Positions 18,563 through 28,817 of a stretch of 32,134 bases of DNA are shown piece by piece; position 1 is the first letter of the stretch, and each line of letters opens with the position of its first letter. Location of the stretch: contig SZWC01018901.1 of the NCBI GenBank assembly GCA_023375785.1, positions 4,677-36,810 on the forward strand, given 5' to 3'. This DNA is from Penium margaritaceum. Taxonomy: Eukaryota; Streptophyta; Zygnematophyceae; Desmidiales; Peniaceae. The notes below the pieces were generated by a model. It was not told the origin of the DNA. It was given only the letters and a program-made list of their open reading frames with translations, and ran no database searches. Position numbers and translations under genes: made by a program.

Positions 18563-18626
18563 TGTTGTTAATGTCAATGGTATGTGTTGTTAATGTCAAT
18601 GGTTCTTGTGTTGTTAATGTCAATTG
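18563..18626 (+). repeat. Three tandem copies of an 18-bp unit
   Basis: tgttgttaatgtcaatgg occurs at 18563-18580 and 18585-18602, and with two substitutions at 18609-18626, separated by 4 and 6 bases. The array fills the gap between the oppositely oriented terminal repeats at 18511 and 18631. Confidence 0.8.
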
Positions 18627-18630
18627 TTAG

Positions 18631-19686
18631 TTGCCCCAAAACTAGAGGCTCAAATTCTTAACGCATCAGTGCACTTATCGTACTATTCAGACGCCATCGT
18701 TGTCTTCCTCATTGTAGTAATCATCTGGGACATCATCCCATCCTCCATGTGATATCCCCTTTGTGGCCTGCAACTGGTGGGTGTAATGAGGCGACACTTC
18801 TCTACACCTCATGACATCCTCTTCACTGATCCACTAGTAGGGTTCAGCCTCCTCTGGCTCAGAGTCCTCATCCAGATGAAGGGTTCAGGATTGTAAAATT
18901 CATCCACTCCTAAGTCATAAGTTTGAAATGTCTATGGGTTGTACTCGCGGTATTCGTCATCCGAGATGTTTACATTCTCACCTGTTGCGGTGTCATGGTG
19001 TGGATTAGCAACAGTTGTGTCTGCTCCGCTTGTATTGTCTGTGGGTTGTACAGTTGGTGCTACCACTACTGCTATAATAGCCTCTGCTTCCTCTTTTTTT
19101 CCCTAGGTGCCACAGGTGGGCCAGTGCCCGTCGTATGCCTCTACGCGCAGTATTGTTTATGCCTCTCTAGCCGCCTTGGCAACACACTTCTACAACTACT
19201 ACTGCTGGTCTAAGTGTCACTTGATAAGTGCACCTCATCATGGTGCGGCCCCTGAGGTCACAACAACGGAAAATGTTGTACACTTGGGAATGTTTGTTGT
19301 GGTCTAGACGCTTGCTCTGTGGCCTTCCCCGCCCACGGCATGGACCTGACTACAATGAGATGACTCCTCACAACGGTGATAGTGTAGCTGGGTCAACGCA
19401 CAGCATCACGTTGTTGTAGATGCGTTGGAACACCATCTTTGTTAGGTTGATGTAACATAGTGGCTCTTACGGTTGCCCCCCGCCTAGTACCACTACGTAG
19501 GCATGCACGCATGGCTGTCCAAACTCTTTCCATTGCTCACACATATATGACTGTTGGGCAATGTCGACACACCAAACATAGTTGTATGTCTCAAACACCG
19601 TAGCCATCTTATGCCCATCCTCGATGACGATGTACCATTACACAACACAGATGCTTTAAGTATTTGAGCCTCTAGTTTTGGGGCAA
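18631..19686 (-). mobile_element. MULE B: deletion derivative with 37-bp terminal inverted repeats
   Basis: The left end (18631-18667) and right end (19650-19686) are inverted copies, identical at 35 of 37 positions and starting TTGCCCC. Between them lies only the C-terminal third of a MULE transposase on the minus strand; the catalytic domain is missing. The right terminal repeat follows the SWIM region within about 40 bp, so an internal deletion has removed the 5' part. I see no matching 9-bp duplication (aattgttag at left, ggttgccct at right), so the flanks have been rearranged or the ends belong to different insertions. Confidence 0.65.
18687..19625 (-). pseudogene. MULE B transposase C-terminus (SWIM, zinc knuckle, acidic tail)
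   Basis: On the minus strand, NYVWCVDIAQQSYMCEQWK continues as EFGQPCVHAYVVV (about 19490-19610), a SWIM finger with CxxW and PCxH. A GPCRGRGRPQSKR segment (19317-19350) and an FRCCDLRGRTMMRC knuckle-like motif (19231-19275) follow. An acidic tail, DDVPDDYYNEEDNDGV, ends in TGA at 18687-18689. Stops and frame changes occur between the blocks. The same order of parts is seen in MULE A, but residues differ a lot, so the two are different families or old copies. There is no catalytic domain, so it cannot transpose itself. Confidence 0.72.
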
Positions 19687-20381
19687 GGTTGCCCTTGCAT
19701 GCTCTTGCCTGCTCTTACCTCTTTCATGTGTCTAGCCATCAAGGGCTTCACTCACACAAAGATTGACATAAAGTAGTAAAATTTTGTTATATTTCAAGAT
19801 TGGTGTGATACTTCAAACGCAAAGCAGATGGAGGGGCACAAGTAATGATGAAATATGTACTCATGTAACCTTTTTCTATAATTGAAAACTCATCTTATCA
19901 TTTCATACATTGTTTTTGACATATGATGTGGTACGGTTTCGTTCATACAATGAAGTGTTATCATTTTCCCATTGAATCACATTCATTTTTTTTCATAGCA
20001 ATGATCTGAATCAATTTAGACAAGATCGTATTACTTGAAAATAGTGATGTGATACGACAAAACGTGAATTATGTTTTAATTTAAGGATGCACAAAACTCA
20101 CTGAATAAAAATTTAAACACACTTGTCGATTTCACTGATTCTTTTGGGCATGATGCCCTTTGAAATGCACACATGCTCGTCACTCAAAGGGAATACTATC
20201 ATGCAGGAGCAAGATAATGTAGCAAATTGTGGAATCATTTCATTTTTGGAAGAATGAATCACATCTAGACATTTAGAAAGCTCAAATGACTGGTTTTATA
20301 CACTTTTCAATAGATTTTTAAAAAAACTACACATTTTTCATCATAAAATTATCAGATATAAAGTATTAATGCATTGGTAAG
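19687..20381. other. AT-rich stretch without recognisable genes
   Basis: It contains no open frame of note and no repeat shared with the rest of the window. It separates MULE B from the Ty3 element. The 5 bases before the Ty3 element are gtaag, the candidate left target duplication, but no partner can be tested because the 3' LTR is cut short. Confidence 0.55.
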
Positions 20382-21807
20382 TGTAGTAGGAGGGCTGGTT
20401 TGGCCCTCCCTCCTCGCTGAAGCGAGGGGTGCTTGCGCACCACCCCTCACGTCAGCGAAGGCTGGCCGATGGCCACCACTTCGCTGGCCGCCGGCTAGTT
20501 TGCTGCCGGCCAAGCGACCGGCCGGCCACCGGCCAGCAAGCCGCCAGCCGCCGATCGCGGCCTCAACCCGATCGGCGATTGAGGGCCCACGAGGACCTCA
20601 AGGGCAAGGCCTCGTGGCCTCTTGCCATCGCCCCCGCTTGCCCTTCTTGCAAGCGAGCAAGCGAGGACGAGGGAGGGGGACGAGGGATGAGAGGCAAGAG
20701 AACTGGCGCAAAATTGCCATCGTGCCTCGCACGCAACGATTTCACGCCAAAATGTCAAAACGTAAATCGAAGTTCGTTTGCGATGAACTTTGACATAAAA
20801 AAAACCAAACAAATCGTGCAAATACACGAGTTTGAGGCAAAACCCCCCGGTTTGGGTCCTAAGTCCAGGGGTATGGTTAAAGATAAAAATGGGCCTCTAA
20901 AAACTCAAAACATTCGAGTCTCCCTGCTCTGGGTCGTTGGTGCTGATTGCCCCTCGGTCGTGCGAAGGGGATCAACCCCTGACGCGAACTGAGAACGTCA
21001 TTATGCAAACTCCGAGGACGACTTCAGGGCAGGAGCTAGAGACTCAACCCGTTACAATGGTTCTGAGAGCCAGATGATCCTCGTGACCAAGGATTCAACG
21101 CAAACGACGGCTACAATACATATAAAACGTCGCCGGTAGCGGCAAGCAGCAACAAAAATGCCAGCAGGGACTACGACATCTACACTTCACATATTGAAGC
21201 GCCGTAAAGTGTGTTAGAGAGCTTGAAAAGAGCTTTGCTTGGTGGAGACTCCTCCTTCCGGCCTCTCCTAACTTCTAGAGATCTAGGAGGATTTTTGTGG
21301 GGCATGGTGGGGAGTTCCCACCCTCAAAAACCACAAAATCCTCCCCATTTTCAAGGCTCCTTCAAAAATCCTTCATCCAATAATTGGGACAGTGCCCCTT
21401 TCCGAGCTTAGGGACTCTCACGGGCTGAGAGCACCCTAAAAAGAAAGAAAGTGACACCTTAAAGATTTTTGGCGGCTCTCCAACACCGCCGGCTCAAGGG
21501 AGATGCCGCTCAAGAACGCATAGGCGTCAAGGAGCGTGAAGAGAAGACCAAGGAAGACAAGAAGACAAAGGAAGGACAAGAAGAAGGAAGAGGTAGTGAA
21601 GGAGTTGCTAGGATTTACTAGAACTCCTTAACAGCTCTTAGCCTTTGTCTTGTGAGTGACACTCACATTCGTTTTGTCATTCCCTTGGATTTAAGTTTTC
21701 TGTTTTCTAAGGTACTAGTCCTTGCCAATCGCCGTGAGTCACGTCTTAGGATGTTTAGTTCCAAAAACCATGACCGGATAATAAAAATTGTGTTTATGAT
21801 TGCCTCA
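20382..21807 (+). repeat. 5' LTR of the Ty3 element
   Basis: It starts TGTAGTAGGAGGG and probably ends ...TGCCTCA just before a primer-binding-like site, giving about 1.43 kb. The first 670 bp are GC-rich and aligned by the 3' LTR; the rest (TATA box, R and U5) has no partner in the window. The exact right end is inferred from the TG...CA rule and the next feature. Confidence 0.7.
21119..21128 (+). promoter_or_regulatory. TATA box of the 5' LTR
   Basis: The sequence catataaaac lies about 740 bp into the LTR, followed by an A- and GC-rich leader. This is where U3 would end and R begin in a Ty3 LTR. No partner exists in the truncated 3' LTR. Confidence 0.55.
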
Positions 21808-21811
21808 TCGA

Positions 21812-21826
21812 TGGTGAGAGCAAGGG
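21812..21826 (+). promoter_or_regulatory. Candidate primer-binding site (degenerate, initiator tRNA-Met type)
   Basis: tggtgagagcaaggg resembles the plant element consensus TGGTATCAGAGCAAGG with ATC missing. It lies 4 bp after the proposed LTR end and 70 bp before gag. The deletion would weaken priming. The call rests on this partial match only. Confidence 0.35.
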
Positions 21827-21895
21827 GTTTGTGGGAGGCAAATCCTCCTTAACGTTGTGGGGTGATCCTCACAACGGTCTTCACGTGCTAGTTGC

Positions 21896-23940
21896 ATGGG
21901 CTACGAGATGGCAAGTTCCAGACCGTCCAAGACCAACAAGGGTAAGGTGGGGACGACCTCACCACAAGCTCTTGGCGGACTCCAAGTTTTGGGAGCCGCC
22001 ACCACGAGCACTGTTGCCAACCCAAAGGCAACCGTACTGCCAAAGGCAGCCGTTCCGCCGAAGGCAACCGACGCCAACCTTGGCAATACCGAGAAGTGTG
22101 TGGAGGCCAAAAAGGTGCTCGATGAGCATATTGATGCGCACATGGGCGGTCCCGACGCGACAGATGATGCAATGGAGGAGGATCTCGCAGAGGAGGACCG
22201 CGATGAAGAGCACGACATCGATGATAACAAAGGCGACGTGGATCGCGACCATTGCCATCGTCGTGCGGCAACCTTGAGCCGTTTGCTTGAGAAGGGCAAG
22301 GCGCTCGTTGCATCGCCTAAAGCTGCCAACGGCAGCAAGACTATCAAGAGCAACAAGGGCGTTGAAAGCAGCCACATGGGAAGTTTCTGCGAGAACAAGC
22401 TGGACGACGTCGACTCGAAGGCAATTCACGATGACCGTCGTAGGCTCGCGAAGTTTGTTGAGGCGGCAGGCCGACTCAAGATCACCACCGACGGTGGAGA
22501 TACAGCACCACTCCGAGGAATGGGAGCGGACCACCCTTCTTACGATGTGGCCATTGTGGAGGGCAATGCCCATTGGAGTGTCGTTGCTGACGACGGCCTC
22601 CTCCGAAAGGTGGGACTTCTTGGAGGGGTGTGCGCGAACCGTACCCTCCTGGAATGGGTAAGGGTGCACGGACAACACGAGGCACTGGAGGCTATCGTCG
22701 ATGCTCTGACGACATCAGAGCTCAAGTTTGTGTTTCCCAACTTGCTCACCCACGTCGGGCAGAGCATCACAAACCTTGACCATGATGGCGAGCTGCATTG
22801 CCTGGCCGCCCATGAGGCAAGCCGTCGATGCAACGACCTTGACAAGGTGTTACAGAGCGTGACCCAGGTGCGGATGCAATAGGAAGCGCAGCGTGCCGCC
22901 GTTGCGGATGCTACTGCCGGTGGCAGCAACAACTTGCCTACCTCGACGACTTTGGGGTCGGTCATGAACACGTCCTTCCTCCACAGTGTGGAGATCTTCC
23001 AGAAGGGCATGAAGCTCACCGATTGGCTGAATCCCATGGAGCACATTCTACGTGTCCACGAGGCTCCACTCAGCCAGTGGGGCGACCGTGCCACGACTCG
23101 ACTTGAAGAAAAACTCTTCAAGTATGTGGTAAAGGAGTGGAGAGCACAGTAGCCGCACCTCGAGTGGTAGCCCATGCCGTGGGAGGCCTTGTGTGCGATC
23201 ATGCACAAAAAGTGCACCCAACGTGAGGAGGCACAGCGTGCCTTCTAGAAGATCAAGGACTTCAGGGAGTTGGGTAGCTCGCTCGAATCCTACTTGAGCG
23301 AGTTCACCGCACTCGTGGAGGAAGCCGAAACCTTCACCAAGGACAATGGGACTCAGAACTTCAAGTACTCGGAGTGCATGCTGTTAGAGTACTTGCGTGA
23401 TGGTCTCACAAGCAAGAAGCTGAAGGAAAAGACCACCACGACAGCCACCGGCCAAGCTTGGACAAGCTGGAGGGCATTGCGCGACTACATGAGCAAAGTG
23501 TATTCCGTGAACCCAAAGCACTGCTCTGATGCACGGCCGAACGCGCGTGCACAACAAAGCCGCGACATGTGCATGGACGCTGTAGGGGCTGGTGAGGCGG
23601 GGTCAAGGGCAAGCAGCCCTCCAGCGAAGAAGGCTGGTGGACACAAGGGCCCCAACAACAAGCATAACTGTGAGAATGACGAGCTGTAGGCAGCACATGA
23701 TCATCGTATTGAGCCTTACGCAAAGGGCTCTGCCACAACAGCATGTAACCGGGCCACTTTAGAGCTCAATACCCTCAGGCTGCTGGTGGTGGACAAGAGG
23801 CTGCAACGTTCACTACAGCAGTAGCACCTTATGGGGATGGTGCGGCAGGAGGTGACGGAGAGGGCTGTGGACAGAGTCGCGGTCGCGGCAATGGGCCCGG
23901 CCGTGGTAACGGACAAGGCCGTTGGACGGGTTTTTCCCAC
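21896..23940 (+). pseudogene. gag: Ty3 gag, broken
   Basis: The frame starts at ATG 21896 and runs 328 codons to a TAG at 22880. The same frame continues past several stops (near 23150, 23169 and 23246) to 23689. The N-terminal part is low-complexity, with Ala/Pro and then acidic stretches. The central part (about 22930-23500) reads like the retrotransposon gag capsid domain: GMKLTDWLNPMEHIL, then LEEKLFKYVVKEW, YLSEFTALVEEAETF and LEYLRDGL. A Gly/Arg-rich tail lies in another frame at about 23770-23940 (SRGRGNGPGRGNGQGRW). No intact CCHC knuckle is visible. In relatives Gag forms the virus-like particle that packages element RNA. This copy has several stops and at least one frameshift. Confidence 0.8.
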
Positions 23941-24815
23941 CCCTGAGTGACGTTAGTGGGGACCACTCAGGGGTAAAACTGGATCACAAGTGTGGGTTCA
24001 TGTTTTCAGATGAGGATGCTAAACAATTTGAGTTTTTGACGTGTTCAAATTTCTTTGTTGTTGTCCCTGCTCTTGTTGAACCACATTCTACACTTGCCGA
24101 ACGACATTTCCCAGTAAACCTTGCATCTTTGGACAAGATGCATGATCGTACATGCTCAGTGGTGGTGACACCAACCACTGTGCAAGAGTTGTGTGACACA
24201 GTGATTGAAGCAAATGCCCTCAAAGCAATGAGTTCAATCACGTTCGTGGTACCTTTAGTCGATGACTCTGACCCAGAAAATTTTAAAGACTGGAAGGTGC
24301 TAGCCGAATTCACACGTGCCCACAAGATGTGGACTCGAGTGGGGGAATCATGGGAGTTGCGATGCCCGTCGTACAGATTCCGTGTTGATCACAAACTCGG
24401 CTTGCCGTCGTCCAGCCTATTCAGTCAAAAGAGTAGAGGCAACATGATGATCCAGTTCAAAGGACACTTAGCTAGTGCTCCAATGAACATACTTGCTAAT
24501 ACTAGAGATGACGACTCTTTTGTTAGCCTTGGCTTTTCCCGATAGGTTTTCCTGAAGTGCGAGCCATCGAATGGCGCAGTTGTTGTCGGTGACAACCGTA
24601 CGGTACCCATGATTGGTACTTGTAAAGCAAAAAATTGTATTCAAGGGTACACACAAAACATCACGTTGAAGGTACTCAGCCTTTTTGACCCGTTTGACGT
24701 GGTCCTAGGCAATCCCTAGCTTTGTGAGAATAAGGCTCTAATGTGCTTTGAACAAAAGCGTTTCATCCTTCGAAAAGGACAGCGCCACTTTACGTTGATT
24801 CTGAGTACGGAATAA
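23941..24815 (+). pseudogene. Ty3 protease region, inactive
   Basis: The frame from 23922 is open for 207 codons, then continues after a TAG at 24543. The region around 24485-24535 (MNILANTRDDDSFVSLGF) matches the start of the aspartic protease, but where the family has the catalytic Asp-Thr-Gly this copy has Asn-Thr-Arg. The later VVVGDNRTVPMIGTC and FDPFDVVLGNP segments match the flap region and the conserved LG-x-x-WL end, followed by another stop. The first 150 residues of this frame have no obvious domain. The protease would process the polyprotein; the Asp to Asn change removes catalysis. Confidence 0.72.
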
Positions 24816-25079
24816 TCACTAATCCGACTCAAAGTCCATGCCAACTTGTCTACAATGCAGGTCAAGAGACGTATTTGACAAGGTTGTCACTACTTCTTGG
24901 CGCAATTGCAGAAAATGGAGGACGATGTGAAGGAATACACGTCACAAAAGATCAAATCTCTATTTGTGGATCTCGGATGTATTCCAAGACCCACCGGCTG
25001 AGCTTCCACCAAAAAGATACATGGGCCACACGATTTGACTACTACCGTAGGCAACTCCTCCGTTGAGACCCATGCATTG

Positions 25080-25790
25080 ACTTAGTCGAGCAGAAAGGCA
25101 AGAGGCCAAACGCCAAATCAAAGAGTACCTTGCAAAAGGGTGGATCGACCCTAGTAGCTCGTGGTACGGTGCACCGATCCTTTTTTTGAACAAAAAGGAC
25201 GGTGGTTTACGCATGTACATGGATTACCGGGCGTTGAACAAGCTCACGGTGAAGAATCAATTCCCCTTACCGCGGATTGAGGACATTTTTGACCAACTCC
25301 AAGGAGCAAAAGTATTTTTGTCCTTGGAGTTGTCTCAAGGGTACCATCAAATCTGCATTACAAAAGATGATGTGCCCAAAACTATGTTTCAAACGCACAT
25401 GAGACGCTATCAGTTCTGAGGGTGATGCTTCGGGCTTACAAATGCTCTGGTAACCTTCCAAGGAGAAATGAACCGAACGTTCGCCAAGCAACTCAGACAG
25501 TTTATCTTGGTTTACGTGGACAACATCATGGTTTTCTTCAAATCAATGGAAGAGCACATAGAACATTTGCGCAAAGTTCTTGCAATCCTTTGGGAACAAA
25601 AGATGTATGCGAAAGTGAGCAAGTGCATTTTTTCACAAGATGAGCTCGAATACCTTGGACACATCGTTGGCAAGGACGGCATCCGTGTTGACCCACACAA
25701 GGTCTAAGCCGTTGTGGATTGTCCACGCCCCGAAAATGTTGGGCAGATTTGGTCTTTCCATTGCCTTGCAAACTACTTTTGATGGCGTAT
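25080..25790 (+). pseudogene. Ty3 reverse transcriptase, inactive
   Basis: In one frame the relic reads KRQIKEYLAKGWIDPSSSSW and PILFLNKKDGGLRMYMDYRA, then NQFPLPRIEDIFDQLQGAKV, LELSQGYHQICITKDD and, after two stops at 25417 and 25423, CFGLTNALVTFQGEMNRTF. The catalytic core follows as FILVYVDNIMVFF, then HLRKVLAIL and the YLGHIVGKDGIRVDPHKV thumb segment, and a stop at 25705. Intact relatives have Tyr-Val-Asp-Asp; here the last Asp is Asn, and the Asp of the Leu-Asp-Leu motif is Glu. Length and order fit a full Ty3 RT core. It is clearly dead. Confidence 0.88.
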
Positions 25791-25879
25791 GCAAGGGTAT
25801 TCGACCCTGGTAACACCACTAACCAGGCTCATGTGAAAAGACGTGCGTTGGAAATGGACATCTAATTGTGAGAACGCTT

Positions 25880-26290
25880 TTCTCAAAGTCAAAGAGCTTT
25901 TATCCACGGCGCCCTTCCTAGCTCTTCCGGATCCATGCATGATGTGATGCGTTGGTAGTAGGACTTGAAACCGTCCTCATGCAAAACGATCACCATGTTG
26001 CGTGTGAAAGCCGGAAGCTCATCCTTGTGCAAACGTGGTACATGACTGGAGGTCAAGATCTCCTTGCGATAGTACACGCTTTCAAGATGTGGCATTGCTA
26101 CCTTGAGGGTACTAAAGGGGGTGTGACAATTGTGATCGGCCATAATCTATTGGTTCTTTTCCAAATGCAACCAAACATGTCAAGACAACAGGCGCGTTGG
26201 AGCGAATACCTAAGCCGATTCTCGTTCATGTGGGAACATCGGCTAGGACACATCAATGTGGCCGATCGACTAAGCCAATAGCCTATGGCA
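25880..26290 (+). pseudogene. Ty3 RNase H, degenerate
   Basis: The frame from 25952 reads VGLETVLMQNDHHVACESRK, then YMTGGQDLLAIVHAFKMWHC, a VIGHNLLVLF block and SRQQARWSEYLSRFSFMWEH, ending GHINVADRLSQ at TAG 26279-26281. These are the standard Ty3 RNase H and connection motifs in order. The acidic residues expected in GEQELLA and TDHNPL are partly replaced (GGQDLLA, IGHNLLV). In relatives it removes RNA from the RNA-DNA hybrid. Confidence 0.83.
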
Positions 26291-26419
26291 GTTAAAGCAA
26301 CCACCGAGGTCGCTGGATGTTTTATGGCCATTGCAAAAGCAATAGTACAATCACCAGATCCCCCTGCACCTCTACGGCAACCACCACGAGAGATTATCCA
26401 TTACAATGGTTTTGTAAAC

Positions 26420-27535
26420 CGGATTCAGATGGGATACTATGCGGATTCTTGGTTTCAAGACTTTTGAAATATGGACAAGTACGGCTTGGTTGAGGCTAGA
26501 GGAATCTTTTGGCGAGGCAAACAAGTTGTTGTGCCAAACTCCGGAGACCTTCGAGCAAAGATTATCTCCTTGTTCCACGACCCGTCGTTCGCAGGTCATA
26601 TGCGACCCCAAAAGACCGAAAAGGCACTCTCGGTCCACTATTGGTGGCCAAGATGGAGTGTCCATGTTTGTCAGTATTGCATGACATGCGAGCCATGTCT
26701 TCGGAATCAGGCTAGTAACAAGAAGACTGCTGGACTCCTCCAACAGCTTCCTATTCATGGGACTCCATGGGAGTGCGTCAGCATGGACTTCATTATTGGT
26801 GCTCTGGATACGGCCCATGGCCACGATGCAATACTAGTGCTTGTGGATCTTTTCACAAAGATGACACACTTCATTCCCACAACCTCTGACTTGAACGTAG
26901 AGGAGACCGCTCGCCTCTTCTTTGGGGATGTTGTAAAGTACCACGGCTTGCCGTTGCGCATTACCTATGATCGAGATCAAAAATTTGCTAGTGAGTTCTG
27001 GCAAAAGTTACATGAGTTGTGAGTTGCAAATGTCGGCAACATTTCACCATCAAATTGACAGACAAACAAAGCACATGAATCGCACTCTACAGCAGATTCT
27101 CTGCATGTACTTGGACCCTGCCATGCATGATTGGGACGTATTCCTATCATCGGCAGAGTTTGCAATGAACAACTCGGTGAACGAGTCCACACTGTTCACA
27201 CCGTTCGTGTTGAACAGTGGTCGGCATCCACTGGTACCCTCTTCATTGGTGAATAATGGGAGTACAGAAGGGTAGGTTCCTTTCGCTCAAGCCTTTGCCG
27301 AGCGCATCGACTCCTTCTTACGAGAGGCGAAGGGTCACCTTCAAGCAGCTTGGCATCGACAAAAGGCATATGCCAACGAAGGTCGATGGGAGGTCTCGTT
27401 TGACATTGGTGACAAAATGCTCCTTAACATTAAAAACCTTCGACTGAAGCCGGAAGGGGCAGGAAAACTTCTACCGAAGTGGATTGGGCAGATTCCCATT
27501 GTGGTACGCATTGGGCCAGTGTCATACTGATTGCT
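26420..27535 (+). pseudogene. Ty3 integrase, inactive
   Basis: The zinc-binding domain is present, with His residues in LFHDPSFAGHMRP and Cys residues in CMTCEPCLRNQ (26565-26715). The catalytic core follows: ECVSMDFIIGALD and GHDAILVLVDLFTKMTHF, then ETARLFFGDVVKYHGLPLRI and YDRDQKFASEFW. A frameshift near 27020 leads into SATFHHQIDRQTKHMNRTLQ, where the catalytic Glu of the family is Lys. The two Asp residues are kept. A TAG at 27273 interrupts the C-terminal domain (VSFDIGDKMLLNIKNLRLKP, then KLLPKWIGQIPIV), which ends at a stop near 27530. It would insert cDNA in relatives. Confidence 0.87.
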
Positions 27536-27539
27536 ATTT

Positions 27540-27770
27540 CCACCGAGCATGAAGATACGTGGCGTGTTTCATGTGAGCCTGCTGGCTCCATACACAGCAG
27601 ACGAAACCGTTCAGCCATCGCCGACAGTCCTTGCTGCCGACGGCCAATTCGAGGTCCTTCACCTACTCTAGCATCGAGAACATACTATTTAGTCGCGAAT
27701 TGTTAGGGAGAACCTCGTTCATTGGGCCGGTTGTGGACCTGAACATAATTCATGAGAGCCCGAATCTCGG
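27540..27770 (+). pseudogene. Chromodomain remnant at the integrase C-terminus
   Basis: After the integrase, the sequence reads RGVFHVSLLAPYTADETVQP, as in the family just before the chromodomain. Then come FEVLHLL and HREHTI in one frame and YYLVANC, GEPRS and FMRARISVAQ in another. These fit a chromodomain (YLVRW, W-E-P and a HAR-L segment) with most diagnostic residues lost. It is the basis for calling the element a chromovirus. Stops and a frameshift break it. The assignment is by pattern only and less sure than the other domains. Confidence 0.5.
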
Positions 27771-28118
27771 TTGCCCAAAATGGGTAGTCAACAAATAGTG
27801 AGCGAGCTTCCAGCTCGCACAGATCGACGCGTGGCAGAGGTTTCATCTAAACGCGGAAAAAGTTAAGAGCATTCCCACTAGGCAGCATTCATGACCATCG
27901 ACCATAGGAGGTTGGGGACGCCCAACATGGTTGTTGCGCGGACGCTCAAGCCTAAAGGGGGGAGGCCGTGCTGACCTACAAGCTGCAACATAGGTCCAAG
28001 TACCATGCACGTGTTCATGTCTACCTGGTGATTGAAATTGTTGATTTTCTTTCACACTGCTGATGACTCACTAACTGACAATCCTGATTGTTGTTCATGA
28101 ACCGAGACATTTCATAAT

Positions 28119-28131
28119 AAGTGGGGAGGAA
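28119..28131 (+). promoter_or_regulatory. Polypurine tract (plus-strand primer site)
   Basis: aagtggggaggaa directly abuts the TG of the 3' LTR at 28132, as expected for second-strand priming in LTR retrotransposons. The 350 bp before it are non-coding. Confidence 0.85.
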
Positions 28132-28817
28132 TGTAGCGGGAGGGTCGGTTCTGCCCTCCATCTTCGCTGAAGCGAGGGGTGATTGCCCACCACCCTTCGC
28201 GTTAACGAGGGCTGGCCGGCGGCCAGCATTTTGTTGGTCGCCGACCAGCTCGCTGCCTGCCGGCTGGACGGCCGGTGGCCGGTCAAGCGACCGGCCGGCC
28301 AGCCGCCAGCCACCGATCGCGGCCTTAGCCTGATCGGCGGCTGAGGGCTCACAAGGGCCTCGAGGGCAAAGCCTTGTGGCCTCGTGCCCTCACCCCCGCT
28401 TGCCCTCCTTGTAAGCGAGCGAGCGAGGACGAGGGAGGGGGACGAGGGACGAGAGGCAAGAGAACTGACACAAAATTGCCATCGTGCATTGCACACGACG
28501 ATTTCATGCCAAAACGTCAAAACGTAAATAGAAGTTTTTTTGCGACAAACTTCCACATAAAAACAACGAAATAACTCATGCGAACACACAAGTTTGAGGT
28601 AATTACCCCCGGTTTGGGTCCCAAAACAAGGGGTAAGGTTAAAAACGGAAATGGACCTCCGGAGACTCAAAACATTCGAGTCTCCCTGGTCTAGGTCGTT
28701 GATGACGATTGCCCCTCACTCTTGCGAAGCGGGTGAACCCCTGACGCGGACGGAGAACGCCATTCCGCAAACTCCGACGACGACTTCAGAGTAGGAGCTA
28801 GAAACGTAACCCATTAT
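28132..28817 (+). repeat. 3' LTR of the Ty3 element, truncated
   Basis: It starts TGTAGCGGGAGGG and aligns with 20382-21055. After ...taacccatta the similarity stops and AT-rich DNA follows, so about 740 bp (TATA, R and U5) are missing. The cause could be deletion or replacement after insertion. Confidence 0.85.

Larger units (their letters stand above)
20382..28817 (+). mobile_element. Ty3/gypsy chromovirus, decayed
   Basis: A 5' LTR, gag, protease, RT, RNase H, integrase, a chromodomain remnant, a polypurine tract and a truncated 3' LTR follow one another in the Ty3/gypsy order over 8.4 kb. The two LTR starts (20382 and 28132) align for about 690 bp with many substitutions (around 85 per cent identity by eye), so the insertion is old. 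Coding uses all three frames, with stops mostly of the CAA/CAG to TAA/TAG type. The protease, RT and integrase active sites are substituted. Confidence 0.9.

Noticed and set aside
18563..18626. Three spaced repeats that could suggest a CRISPR array
   Set aside because: Units are 18 bp with spacers of only 4-6 bp, in eukaryotic transposon DNA; it is a simple tandem repeat.
21901..22398. Several minus-strand frames over 100 codons opposite gag
   Set aside because: They are shadows of the plus-strand gag reading frame, which carries the recognisable capsid motifs.
28095..28670. 191-codon minus-strand frame over the 3' LTR
   Set aside because: It lies within LTR sequence. The 5' LTR copy has only a shorter counterpart (20495-20827) and the product has no domain.
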